Positions 48,317-58,077 of a DNA stretch of 64,000 nt are shown in pieces. The notes below the pieces were generated by a model. That model ran no database searches, was not told the origin of the DNA, and worked only from the letters and a program-made list of their open reading frames with translations. Each line of letters opens with the position of its first letter. Position 1 is the first letter of the stretch. Both the position numbers and the translations under genes were made by a program. Source of the DNA: CAVTHW01 sp963734625 (lineage in GTDB: Bacteria; Acidobacteriota; Terriglobia; Bryobacterales; Bryobacteraceae); the NCBI GenBank assembly GCA_963734625.1, contig CAVTHW010000002.1, positions 1 to 64,000 of the forward strand, in the 5' to 3' direction.

Positions 48317-49887
48317 TGTCGGGTGATCCTCATGTCGGACGTCGTTGTCCTTCCCTCTTCCACAACCACCAATTTCGCCCCAAGCTTCGGCGCCTCGACA
48401 GAATCGAGGTAGTCAACCGAATTCAGACTTTCCATCGCAGTCAGACGGTACTCTCCCGCCAGCACCTGGCTGAACCGGTAGCGGCCCTCGGCATCCAGTG
48501 GCGCCACTTGCAAGCCGCCTTCGCCGTCGGTGCGCGATAACAAGACGATTCCCGCCGCGGGCTTGTCTTCCTGAGTTGTGACAGCCCCCGAGACTGCTCC
48601 GGTGCCGGTTGCCAGCACCAGCGTCAGCGGCGCCGTTCCGTCGATCACCGCGACGCCGCCTGGCGCAGCGTGATCGCCCACCCGCACGGCCGCTAGACGG
48701 CACGAATCTCCAAGACCGGGCATCTCGACCCTGTACCGGCCGGCCGGCAATGCCTCTACATTTACGCGATCGCCCTCCACCACAACCACTGGCCGCCACA
48801 CGTTGTCCCAACCGTCTTCGGAATGGAACGTCACCTGTTTGCCACCGCGGCACGGGTAGTTGCCGCGCGCACTTCCATCCCAGACCAGTCGCCCGCTCAC
48901 CTTGGCGAGCGGCTGCAACACTGGGACAGCTTGCAGGTCGGCGCCAGCAACCGAAACCGACACGATGGCCGAGCGCGCGCTGGCCCCCGCCGTCTGTCCG
49001 CCAGTGTCCCAACCGGCATAGGGTGTCCACGCGATAAGGTGATACTCGCCCGGAGGCACATCGGTCAGAACAAACGCACCATCGGCGTCGGCCGTTGCGC
49101 CCGACACCGCAACCCTCAGCCCGTCTCGCGTCAGAAGCGCGACGGCGGCGCGGCCAGCGCCGGCGTCCGCCGGCATTCCGGAAACCTTGCCGGAGATAGA
49201 GCGTGCTTCCACAGATGCGATCCGCAGATTAACCGATGTCGTCGTCTCCCCAGGCTTGAGTTCGAAGAACTCGGCCTCGCCGGGACTGTTCGATCCAGGA
49301 AAGAACACCGGCGCAAAACCGGAGGTCTCCCTAAAAGGAACAACCGCAACCGAGTAGCGGCCGGGTGGCAGCCCGTGCAGGCGGTACTTGCCGTTATCAT
49401 CGGTGTGTCCCGGATTCCCGGACTGTGCGTACCGAAGTGAGCCTTCGATACCACGCCGCACTATTGCAACCACGTTCGCTCCCTGGACCGGCTTGCCCTG
49501 GTCATCGAGCACCTGTCCTGAAATCGCGCAGGCCTGGGTCAGTCCTATCTTGACCGCGTTCTTGTTCGCGGCTGAGACCACCATAAGGCGGCCCCGCCCG
49601 TGAGGATCCAACAGGTCCACGTATCCAGGTTTCTCTGCGCGAATCCAATAGGCGCCCGGCCCCAATTCGGGGAACGTCGCCTGCCCTTCCGAGTCGGTTT
49701 CGGCCTCCACGACAGTTCCATCCTCCCGCGAAAGGAGCACCGCTGCCTCAGCGATGGGTCGTCCAGAGCTGGAATCTAAGACCGACGTGGAAGCCTGATC
49801 GGCGCGGAGGCTGAGTGAGCAGGCAGCAATAATCAGAGTAAGCAGGGCGCGCGGCCACATTCTACTGATCTCGCTGTTCGCTCGCAC
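48313..49887 (-). CDS. secreted carboxypeptidase-regulatory-like repeat protein
   Basis: A 524-residue paralogue of the following gene. Signal peptide MWPRALLTLIIAACSLSLRA (ATG 49860 is an alternative start), then repeated sandwich modules (GQATFPELGPGAYWIRAEKP, CAISGQVLDDQGKPVQGANV, GAFVLTDVPPGEYHLIAWTP, YRFSQVLAGEYRLTAMESLN). Overlaps the next gene by ATGA. First gene of the two-gene operon. Function unknown. Confidence 0.8.
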   Translation of the reverse strand: MRANSEISRMWPRALLTLIIAACSLSLRADQASTSVLDSSSGRPIAEAAVLLSREDGTVVEAETDSEGQATFPELGPGAYWIRAEKPGYVDLLDPHGRGRLMVVSAANKNAVKIGLTQACAISGQVLDDQGKPVQGANVVAIVRRGIEGSLRYAQSGNPGHTDDNGKYRLHGLPPGRYSVAVVPFRETSGFAPVFFPGSNSPGEAEFFELKPGETTTSVNLRIASVEARSISGKVSGMPADAGAGRAAVALLTRDGLRVAVSGATADADGAFVLTDVPPGEYHLIAWTPYAGWDTGGQTAGASARSAIVSVSVAGADLQAVPVLQPLAKVSGRLVWDGSARGNYPCRGGKQVTFHSEDGWDNVWRPVVVVEGDRVNVEALPAGRYRVEMPGLGDSCRLAAVRVGDHAAPGGVAVIDGTAPLTLVLATGTGAVSGAVTTQEDKPAAGIVLLSRTDGEGGLQVAPLDAEGRYRFSQVLAGEYRLTAMESLNSVDYLDSVEAPKLGAKLVVVEEGRTTTSDMRITRQ

Positions 49888-49945
49888 GGCTCTACGCTCC
49901 TACAGATCTCCAAAGTGCGCGAACCAGAACTTCCGTCTTGGTTTC

Positions 49946-50278
49946 TTGACGCCTTCCATTGTACATTCACCGGCTTGGTTGCAGCCGTTCTTTCACCCCC
50001 AGCCCTCCCCAGCGACTCCGGCGGCCCACGAGCCGTCGCGGCTGATGATCGCCGCCTTGTTGGCGATGGTCAAGGAAGCGGACTTCCGCTACCTGCACCA
50101 ATCGACCGGCCTGACCAAGGGGAACCTGTCCGTACACCTGTCGAAGCTGGAGGAAGCCGGATATGTGGAGATCGAGAAGACTTTTCGGGGCAAGATCCCG
50201 CTCACTATCTGCAGGCTGACCGCCCAGGGCCGCGACGCGCTTGACGAGTACCGAAAGATCCTGAAAGGCGCGATGTAA
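49946..50278 (+). CDS. truncated or re-started duplicate of the winged-helix regulator
   Basis: Residues from HEPSRLM to ILKGAM match the regulator at 46311 almost perfectly (only S/A, D/N-type changes such as GRDALDE for GSNALDE). The original N-terminal 15 residues, the upstream membrane gene and the promoter/operator are missing. The open frame continues upstream to a TTG at 49946 through unrelated sequence; ATG 50045 would give a shorter product. Synonymous divergence suggests it was under selection for a time, but it may now be a pseudogene. Confidence 0.55.
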   Translation: MTPSIVHSPAWLQPFFHPQPSPATPAAHEPSRLMIAALLAMVKEADFRYLHQSTGLTKGNLSVHLSKLEEAGYVEIEKTFRGKIPLTICRLTAQGRDALDEYRKILKGAM

Positions 50279-50327
50279 GACTACTGTGCTTTCCGCTTGG
50301 ATACCAGCCGGAGGGCGCCGCGAGCCG
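50027..50327. repeat. segmental duplication, copy 2
   Basis: Counterpart of 46356-46657, covering the regulator 3' part and the 3' end of the genuine 2-oxoglutarate dehydrogenase gene. The two copies flank the pair of carboxypeptidase-regulatory-like genes. Confidence 0.75.
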
Positions 50328-53300
50328 GCGTGGCGGCTGGCGTGAAGGCGTCGCCGACCAGCGCCGCCTGCTCGGCGAGGTGGCGTTTGTGGGAGCCAGT
50401 CGCGGGGCTGGCGCTCTCGGGCCGTCCGGCATAGCGAATGCTCATGCCGAACGCCTCGATGGACGGCTGCAAACGCTCGCGCACGAAGCGCCAGGCGCCC
50501 ATGTTGCGCGGCTCCTCCTGAACCCAGACGATCTCCCCCGCCTCACCGTACTTCTCGAGGATCTCCTCCACTTCCTGGTCCGGGAAAGGATACAACTGCT
50601 CGACGCGGACTAAGGCCACATCGCCAGCCTTCCGCTCGTCCCGCTCGGCCAGCAGGTCGTAATAGACTTTGCCCGAACATAAGAGCAGGCGTGACACGGC
50701 CGAGGGTTCGGCCGGCCCGTCGTCGATCACATCGCGGAATCCGCCGCGGGTGAAGTCTTCCAGCCGGGAAACGGCCTTCGGGTGACGCAGCAGGCTCTTC
50801 GGGGTGAATATGACGAGCGGCTTGCGCAGGCCCCGCCGGTCCGGCCCCCCGTACATCTGCCGCCGCAGCAGGTGGAAGTACTGGGCGGGAGTGGTGCAGT
50901 TGGCGACCTGCAGGTTGCGGCCGGCGCAGAGCGTGAGAAATCTTTCGATGCGCGCGCTGGAGTGCTCCGGGCCCTGGCCTTCGAAGCCATGGGGCAGCAG
51001 CAGGACCAGGCCGCTCGGCTGGGACCACTTCGCCTCGGCCGAAGCGATGAACTGGTCGATCATGATTTGAGCGCCGTTGGCGAAGTCGCCGAACTGCGCC
51101 TCCCAGAGCACCAGGGTCAGCGGGTCGGCCACGCTGTAGCCGAATTCGAAACCGAGGACCGCGTACTCGCTCAGGGAGCTGTCGTATACGTCAAAACGGG
51201 CCTGCTTATCCGAGAGGTGGCGCAGCGGGACGTATGGGACGCCGGTTTCATAATCCACGAACTCCAGGTGGCGCTGGCTGAACGTGCCCCGGCCACTGTC
51301 CTGCCCGCTCAGCCGGACCGGGGTTCCTTCCAGAACCAGACTGCCAAAGGCCAGCGTTTCGCCGAACGCCCAGTCAATCGGCCCGCCCTCGGCGAACGCC
51401 TTCCGCCGGTGCTCGACGAACGCCCCCAGCTTCGGGTGCAGGTGGAAGTCCGCAGGAAACGTCGTCACCCCCGCGAGCACGCGCTCGAGCGTTCCGGCGT
51501 CCGCGGACGTGCGCGGACAAGCCGCCGGGACTTCCTGCGCGGGAACGGTGCTCAGCTCCTGGGGCTCGAGGCGCTCGACGTGCTGCCTGGAAAGGTCGAA
51601 GGCGGCGTTCAGCCGCGCGGAAGCGGCCTGGCGCATGCGCTCGACGTCTTCCGGTTGCAGAACCCCCTCCCGGATCAGGCGTTCCGCATAAAGAATCGCC
51701 ACCGAGGGATGATCCTTGATCTTGCGGTACAGCAGCGGCTGGGTGTAGCTCGGGTCATCGGCTTCGTTGTGGCCGTGGCGGCGATAGCAGAACATGTCGA
51801 TGACCACGTCCTTGCTGAACTTCTGCCGGAAGTCGAAAGCGACTTCGACGGTGCGTATGGCGGCCTCGGGGTCGTCGCCGTTGACGTGGAAGATGGGGGC
51901 CTGCACGGTGCGCGCCACGTCGGTCGAATAGGGCGAGGAGCGCGCCTCTTCGGGCGACGTGGTGAAGCCGATCAGGTTGTTGATGATGAGGTGGACGGTC
52001 CCGCCGGTGCGGTAGCCTTCGAGCTGGGAGAAGTTCAACGTCTCGGCCACCACGCCCTGGCCCGCGAAAGCCGCGTCGCCGTGGACCAGGATGGGGATCA
52101 CCTGTTTGCGCGCCGTGTCGCCGAGCCGGTCCTGCTTGGGGCGGACGATTCCTTGAACCACCGGATCGACGGCTTCCAGGTGGCTGGGATTGGGGGAGAC
52201 CGACACCAGCACCTGGCGGCCGGCGATGGTGCGGACGCCGCTGGCCCCGATGTGATATTTCACGTCGCCCGAGCCCTGGATGCTGGCCGGGTCCGGGTCG
52301 CCCTCGAATTCCGAGAAGATCTGCGCCAGCGGCTTGCCGATCACGTTGGCCAGCACGTTGAGGCGGCCGCGGTGCGCCATCCCGATGACGGTTTCGCGGA
52401 CGCCGTCGCGCGCGGCGCGTTCGAGAAGCTCTTCGAGAATCGCCAGCGCCGTCTCCGAACCCTCGATGGAAAAGCGCTTCTGGCCGACGAAGCGCGATTG
52501 CAGAAAGTGCTCGAACTCTTCGGCGACGGTCAGCCGCTCCAGGATGCGGACGCGGGTCTCAACGGCGAGCGGCCAATTGTTGGCCTTGGGCTCCATGCGA
52601 AGCTGCAGCCAGCGCTTCTGCTCGGGGTGCTGGATGTTCATGTACTCGCAGCCGATTTTGCCGCAGTAGGTCTGGCGCAGAGTTTCGAGGATCGAACGCA
52701 GCGCGGCCATGGGCTGCGGCTGATCAACGCCCGCCGCCTCGCCCAGACTGCCGGTCAGGAACTCGCGGTCCAGATCCCAGATGGTGAGGCCGTAGGTGGC
52801 GGGGTCGAGCTCGGGGTGATAGTTAGGCTCCGTGCCGAGGGGGTTGAGATCGGCAATCAGGTGGCCGCGCACGCGGTAGGCGTTGATCAATTGCAGGACG
52901 GCGGCCTGCTTGGCGATCTCCGACGTGCGTCCGGTCGCGCCGGGCGCGGAAACCGCGCGGTCGGGCTCCCAGCGCACGGGGCGGTGGGGCATCTTGAGGT
53001 CGGCGAAGAGCCGTTCATAGAAGCCGTCCTCGCCCTGGAGCAAGGCCTGGAGCTTGGCCAGGAACATGCCCGACTCGGCGCCCTGGATGATCCGGTGGTC
53101 GTACGTGCAGGTGACCATCATGACTTTTCCGAGGCCCAGCGCCGCCCGGACTTCCGGGGCCACGCCCAGGTACTGCGCGGGATAGTCGATAGCGCCGGTG
53201 GCGATGATGGCGCCCTGGCCCGGCATGAGCCGCGGCACTGAACCGACGGTGCCGAGGGTGCCGGGATTGGTCAGCGAGATGGTCGTACCCTGGAAATCGG

Positions 53301-53899
53301 CGACGGTGAGCGCCCCCGAGCGGGCGCGGGCGATCAGGCCGTCGTAGGTCATCAGGAACTGCTGGAAATCGAGCGCGCCGGCGTCCTTTATATTGGGCAC
53401 CACCAGCGAGCGGGAACCGTCCTTTGCCGGCGAGGTCGATGGCGATGCCGAAGTTGATGCGCTGGTGGTGGATTCTGGCCGGTTCCCCGTTGATTTCGGT
53501 GAAAGCGGAGTTGAGGACGGGGAAGGCTTCGACGGCCTTCAGCACGCCCCAGGTAATCAGGTGCGTGTAGGAGACCTTGCGAACGCCTTGCAGGCCGCGG
53601 TGCAGGTTGATGATGGCGCGGTTCTCGTCGATGACCTTGACCGGAATGACCCGCTGCGAAGTGGCGACGGGGATCGCCAGGCTGGCGGTCATGTTGCTCA
53701 CTACGCGGGCGGCCGCGCCGCGCAGGGGCGTGGTTTCGTCGCCGGCGGCAGCCGCGGAAGCGGGAGCGGGGGCCGGCTCGCCTTCGAACATCTGCTTCCA
53801 GGGCTCGCCGACTTCCTGCCGGTCATGCAGGAACTGCTGATACAATTCATCCACGAGCCAACTATTGACACCGGAATCGCGATCGGACTTTCCTGGCAT
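50281..53899 (-). CDS. kgd: multifunctional 2-oxoglutarate dehydrogenase/decarboxylase E1 with E2-like domain (Kgd type), one frameshift
   Basis: About 1205 residues after correction. N-terminal segment VDELYQQFLHDRQEVGEPWK, Ala/Pro linker, succinyltransferase-like E2 catalytic domain (about 60-330, TYDHRIIQGAESGMFL in place of DHRxxDG; no lipoyl domain), then thiamine-diphosphate E1 (MAHRGRLNVLANVIGKPLAQ, HGDAAFAGQG, FHVNGDDPEAAI, CYRRHGHNEADDPSYTQP, WVQEEPRNMGAWRFV). This matches the mycobacterial Kgd fusion and acts in the TCA cycle on 2-oxoglutarate. The frame shifts +1 at 53423-53425 (AAA for AA), between IAIDLAGK and DGSRSLVVPNIKDAG, most likely a sequencing error. Converges on the regulator copy with 2 nt between them. 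Confidence 0.92.
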
Positions 53900-53959
53900 G
53901 GGCGAGCTTTGACTTCATGATACCCGAATAGCGGCGCCGGGCTTGGGATTCAATCCGTT

Positions 53960-54650
53960 ATGGACTACCAATATAGAGATATCGCCAAGATGATCGATCA
54001 TTCGCTCCTGAACCCTGCGTTGAGGGCGGATGATCTCGAAGGGGGTTGCGGGCTGGCGCTGCGTTACGACGTGGCGAGCGTCTGCATCCTGCCCTACTAT
54101 CTGAAGCGCTGTGCCGAACTTCTTCGGGGCAGCGGCGTAAAGGCCAGCACTACGATCGGGTTCCCGCATGGCGCCCACACGACGGCGGTCAAGGTCGCCG
54201 AAGCCCGCCAGGCGCTGGCCGACGGCGGCGAAGAGCTGGACATGGTGGTGAACGTCAGCGCCGTGCTGAGCGGCAATTGGGGCTACGTTCGGGACGATAT
54301 CCGGGCGGTGATCGACATTACCCACGCCGCCGGGCAGAAGGTCAAGGTCATCTTCGAGAACTGCTATCTCGACGCGGACCAGAAGATCCGGCTGTGCGGG
54401 ATTTGCAGCGAGCTGAAGGCCGATTGGGTGAAGACCTCAACCGGGTACGGGCCGGGCGGCGCGACCGACGAAGACCTGATTCTGATGCGAAAGCACGCGC
54501 CGGCGCATGTCCAGGTCAAGGCGGCCGGAGGCATCCGCGATCTGGACGCGCTGCTGCGGGTGCGCGCGCTCGGCGTGACGCGCTGCGGCGCTACGCGCAC
54601 GGCGGCGATCCTTGACGAGTGCCGGAAACGGCTGGGTGCTGGAAAGGTGA
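53960..54650 (+). CDS. deoC: deoxyribose-phosphate aldolase, probable indel at 3' end
   Basis: Cleaves 2-deoxyribose-5-phosphate to acetaldehyde and glyceraldehyde-3-phosphate. Motifs: IDHSLLNPALRADDLEGGCG, LDMVVNVSAVLSGNW, the Schiff-base lysine in WVKTSTGYGPGGATDED and the second lysine in VQVKAAGGIRD. As given, the frame runs on without a stop into the secreted esterase. If one G of the GGG at 54634-54636 is an extra base, the gene ends RKRLVLER with TGA at 54648-54650, 229 residues in all and 5 nt before the esterase ATG. I prefer two genes. Confidence 0.88.
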
Positions 54651-54655
54651 TATTC

Positions 54656-55828
54656 ATGAAACGTTTTCTTGCTGTATCGCTCTTGTTCGCGACGTTCGTC
54701 TGGGCGCAAGCGCCCGATGCCGGGCAGCCCGCGCCTTCCAACGTGCCGAATGCGCAGTATCCCCGCCTCAACCCGGATAGCAGCGTCACGTTCCGCATCC
54801 GCGCCAGCGACGCCCAGAAGGTCACGATCGGTTCGGGATTCGGATTGGGGAACTATGAAATGGTGAAGGGCGAAGGCGGATACTGGACCGTAACCACGAA
54901 GCCGCTGGCGCCGGGATTCTACTACTACTCGGTCAATGTGGACGGCTTCGCGACCACGGACCCCGGAAGCCAGACGTTTTTCGGCTCCAATGTCTGGAGC
55001 AGCGCGCTCGAAGTCCCCGGCGAGGAATCGGATTTCTTCGCTCCGAAGAGCGTGCCGCATGGAGCCGTGCGCCAGCAGTGGTACTTCTCCAAGTCCACGG
55101 GCAAGTGGCGCCGCATTCTCGTCTATGCGCCGCCCGATTATGACCGGAAAACCAGTGTGCGCTACCCGGTTCTGTATCTGCAGCACGGGATGGGGGAAAA
55201 CGAGACGGGCTGGTCGAACCAGGGCCACGAGAACTTCATTCTGGACAATCTGATTGCGGCGGGAAAGAGCAAGCCGATGATCATTGTCAATGACAACGGC
55301 ATGACGGGCGCCACCATGGGAGCCGGCCGCGGTCGAGGAGCAGCGCCAGCGGCGCCGGCCGCCGCGCGGGGACCGAGCCGCGTCATGCTGGGCAACACAT
55401 TTAAGGAATTTGAAGAGATCGTCTGCAACGAATTGATTCCTTACATCGACTCGACCTTCCGCACGATTGCCGATAAGAACCACCGCGCGTTGGCGGGCTT
55501 GTCCATGGGGGGAGCGCAGGCCATTCGGATCGGCATCTACCATCCGGAGAAGTTCGCCTACCTCGCCGGATTCAGCCCGGCGATCGGCAACCTGGACCCG
55601 AAAACCGATTACGACGGGAAACTCGCCGACGCGGCGGCCGTCAACAAGCAGTTCAAGTTGATCTGGCTGGGCATCGGCACGGGGGACTCCCTGCATGCCG
55701 GCGTCAACGCGTCGCATGACAACTTGCAGCAGGCAGGCATCAAGCACGTGTGGGTGGAATCCTCCGGCGCGCACGTATGGACGGTTTGGCGGAAGTATCT
55801 CGCCGATTTGGCACCCATACTGTTTTGA
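54656..55828 (+). CDS. secreted esterase (CE1/feruloyl-esterase-like) with N-terminal E-set domain
   Basis: A 390-residue protein with its own signal peptide (MKRFLAVSLLFATFVWAQA) and a GGAAAGG ribosome site 8 nt upstream. An immunoglobulin-like E-set/CBM48-type domain (SVTFRIRASDAQKVTIGSGF, APGFYYYSVNVDGF) precedes an alpha/beta-hydrolase: RYPVLYLQHGMGENETGW, nucleophile in ALAGLSMGGAQAIRIG, and a C-terminal histidine in ESSGAHVWTVWRKYL. An Ala/Gly/Arg-rich loop interrupts the hydrolase domain. Probably acts on plant-polysaccharide esters outside the cytoplasm; substrate not determinable. Confidence 0.85.
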   Translation: MKRFLAVSLLFATFVWAQAPDAGQPAPSNVPNAQYPRLNPDSSVTFRIRASDAQKVTIGSGFGLGNYEMVKGEGGYWTVTTKPLAPGFYYYSVNVDGFATTDPGSQTFFGSNVWSSALEVPGEESDFFAPKSVPHGAVRQQWYFSKSTGKWRRILVYAPPDYDRKTSVRYPVLYLQHGMGENETGWSNQGHENFILDNLIAAGKSKPMIIVNDNGMTGATMGAGRGRGAAPAAPAAARGPSRVMLGNTFKEFEEIVCNELIPYIDSTFRTIADKNHRALAGLSMGGAQAIRIGIYHPEKFAYLAGFSPAIGNLDPKTDYDGKLADAAAVNKQFKLIWLGIGTGDSLHAGVNASHDNLQQAGIKHVWVESSGAHVWTVWRKYLADLAPILF

Positions 55829-55844
55829 TCGCGGCCTGCCGCAC

Positions 55845-56972
55845 TCAGAGGCGGCGGATCTGCATCTGTTTGAACTCGGTCCAGCGGCCGGCGGAGTGAG
55901 CCTGTAACTCGATGCGTCCCGGCTCCAGGTTCTCCAGCTTGTCGTACTCCAGCACCGTCTCGCCGTTGATGCGCACCAGACAGTTGCTGTCCTTCACCAC
56001 GAGCTGCATCAGCCACCACTTCTCCGGTTCGATTCGCGGGTATAGCGCCCGCTTGTAGGAGTAGAGCGAGCCGGTCGGGTAGTGCGCGCCCTCGACGTCG
56101 TGAAGCTGGATCTCGTAGTGCCGAGTGAGCGCCGTTCCCTGGCGGGCCGCCCGGAACAGCACTCCGCTGTTGTGGTACCGGGCGTGCCGGACGTAGAGCT
56201 GAAGCTCGAAGTCGCGAAACTCGTCCTTGGTGGCCAGATAGCCGCTGCCGTCGGCGTAGAGCACCCCGCCCAAGGCCTGGGCGTTGGGCTTGCCTTCCGA
56301 GACTTGCCATCTGTCAAAATCCGCCGGACCTTCGTACAGCGCCTGCCATTGCACATTGGAGGGCAGCTCGCGGATGCGAAGGTTGCGGAAGCGGATTGGG
56401 TAGGAGAGCGAGGCGAAACCCAGATATCCGCGCCGCAGCCGGTGACGCAGCTCGGGCACGCTCTCGACGTCTAGATCCTGGATCAGCTCCTCGTTGGTCC
56501 ACACCCGCAGCCGGGGCCAGTCCATCAGGATGCGGAAGGTGTTCCATTCGCCCTGATTCCGCACGTTGACTTTGAGCGGAGGCACGATGGGAAAGATGGA
56601 ACCCATCGACTCCGGCGCGGGCGTCTGGTCACGCTGCTGAAAGATGTGAATCGACATGCCGCACCACATGTTGCGGCCATGTTCGGGGGCGTGGAGGTAG
56701 ATGCCGGAGTCGGTCCATCCCTGGATAAAGAACTCGCCGCGGAAATCGAAGTTCTCGTACTGCTTTTCGGAGCTGAGCCACACCGGGAAGCCGCCGGACT
56801 CGTGCACCACGATGGCGCCGTCCTTCACGTAGAAGGCGGTCTCGGCTCCGTCCTTGACGAGCCACCCCGCGAGCGAACGGCCATCGAAGAGTGAAACGAA
56901 CCCCTCTTCGGATTGGGCTTGGAGCACGGCAGGCACGGCTGCGGCCGCGCCGAGAAATTGGCGTCGATTCAT
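55845..56972 (-). CDS. secreted DUF1080 (3-keto-disaccharide hydrolase-like) protein
   Basis: A 375-residue protein with a Tat-like start (MNRRQFLGAAAAVPAVLQAQ) and two concanavalin-like DUF1080 modules, residues about 25-205 (GFVSLFDGRSLAGWLVKDGA, FRGEFFIQGWTDSGIYLHAP) and about 210-375 (FELQLYVRHARYHNSGVLFR, NCLVRINGETVLEYDKLENL). DUF1080 proteins bind or hydrolyse glycans. Convergent with the esterase, 16 nt apart, so the pair may share a carbohydrate-use theme. Confidence 0.82.
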   Translation of the reverse strand: MNRRQFLGAAAAVPAVLQAQSEEGFVSLFDGRSLAGWLVKDGAETAFYVKDGAIVVHESGGFPVWLSSEKQYENFDFRGEFFIQGWTDSGIYLHAPEHGRNMWCGMSIHIFQQRDQTPAPESMGSIFPIVPPLKVNVRNQGEWNTFRILMDWPRLRVWTNEELIQDLDVESVPELRHRLRRGYLGFASLSYPIRFRNLRIRELPSNVQWQALYEGPADFDRWQVSEGKPNAQALGGVLYADGSGYLATKDEFRDFELQLYVRHARYHNSGVLFRAARQGTALTRHYEIQLHDVEGAHYPTGSLYSYKRALYPRIEPEKWWLMQLVVKDSNCLVRINGETVLEYDKLENLEPGRIELQAHSAGRWTEFKQMQIRRL

Positions 56973-57055
56973 AGGTAGATTATGGCGCGGTTCCAGCGTT
57001 ACCGCTGGCCCGTATCCCGCGATCTTGCTAGACTACCGTTGAGACTACCTGCATT

Positions 57056-58074
57056 GTGACCCGCCTCATTCCGCGCCTGCTCTTGCTGGCGATCGTGCTC
57101 ATTGGTTGCGGCCCGAGCGGGCAGGAGCCAGCCATTGGCGAAGGATTCGTGGCGCCCGCCACACTGAACCTGCGTAAAGATCTAGGGCCGCAGCAGCCCT
57201 CCGTGGCGACCGTCAAGCACGGCGACCGGCTGGAGATTCTGGCCAGAAAGCGCCGTTTCGTCAAAGCTCGAACCAGTTCCGGCGCGGTGGGCTGGACGGA
57301 TGGCGACCTGTTGTTCGGCCCCGAGAAGCTGGAAGAACTCCGGGCGCTGGCCCGCCAGGCCGCAGCCCTCCCTTCTCAAGGACGGGCGACCGTGCTGGAC
57401 GCGCTCAACATCCACATGCAGCCAGACCGCCAGGCGCCCAGTTTCGACCAGATCCCGGAAGGCGGCCACATCGATGTCGTAGCGCACCGCCTGGTTTCGA
57501 TCCCGCCCCGTTTGGAAGACTGGAGCCTGGTCCGTATGTCGGAGACGAAGGCCGGCTGGGTGCTCATGCGGAATCTGGTGATGGCGATCCCCGATGAAGT
57601 GGCGCAGTACGCCGAGGGCCAGCGAATCACCTCGTACTTCGCGCTCGGTGAAGTCCAGGTCGACGGCCAGGTGAAGCGCAACTGGCTCTGGACCACCATC
57701 GCCAAAGGCCAGGAGCCGTATCAATTCGACACCGTGCGCGTTTTCATCTGGAGCTTGCGGCGCCAGCGCTACGAGACCGCCTTCATCGAGCGCAAGCTGA
57801 AGGGCTACTACCCCGTGGAAGTCCAGGGGGTGTCTCAGGGCGCGCCCGCCTTCTCGATCCTGGTTGAGGACCAGGACGGCGCCCGCTACCGCCGCGCCTA
57901 CAAGTTCGAGGGGAACCGCGTGCGCCTGGTCTCCAAGACTCCCTGGACACCGGCTCCCGAAGCAGCCGCCGCCCGGGCAAGGAAAATAAGCAGCAGGCCG
58001 CCGCGCCTCGGACTCTCTGGGGGCGCCTCTCGCGAGGGGCCGCGGATCTCCGGAGACGAGTGTTCGGCAAGTAG
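57056..58074 (+). CDS. SH3-domain lipoprotein, one frameshift near the 3' end
   Basis: About 339 residues after correction. GTG start and lipoprotein signal (IPRLLLLAIVLIGC, lipobox cysteine). Two bacterial SH3-like domains: residues about 30-85 (ATLNLRKDLGPQQPSVATVK, VGWTDGDLLFGP) and about 115-175 (DALNIHMQPDRQAPSF, AGWVLMRNLV), then a mixed domain of unknown type. A -1 shift near 57972-57974 gives the more natural tail PGKENKQQAAAPRTLWGRLS ending at TAG 58074, which stops short of the convergent gene. Without the correction the frame runs 49 nt into that gene. Confidence 0.75.
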
Positions 58075-58077
58075 AGG

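Noticed and set aside
50782..53241. Very long open frame (819 codons) antisense to the 2-oxoglutarate dehydrogenase gene
   Set aside because: It mirrors the third-position GC bias of the real gene, has no family motifs, and the opposite strand encodes a clear enzyme.
53960..55828. A genuine aldolase-esterase fusion enzyme
   Set aside because: Internal signal peptide, ribosome site and a one-base correction that creates a stop point to two genes.
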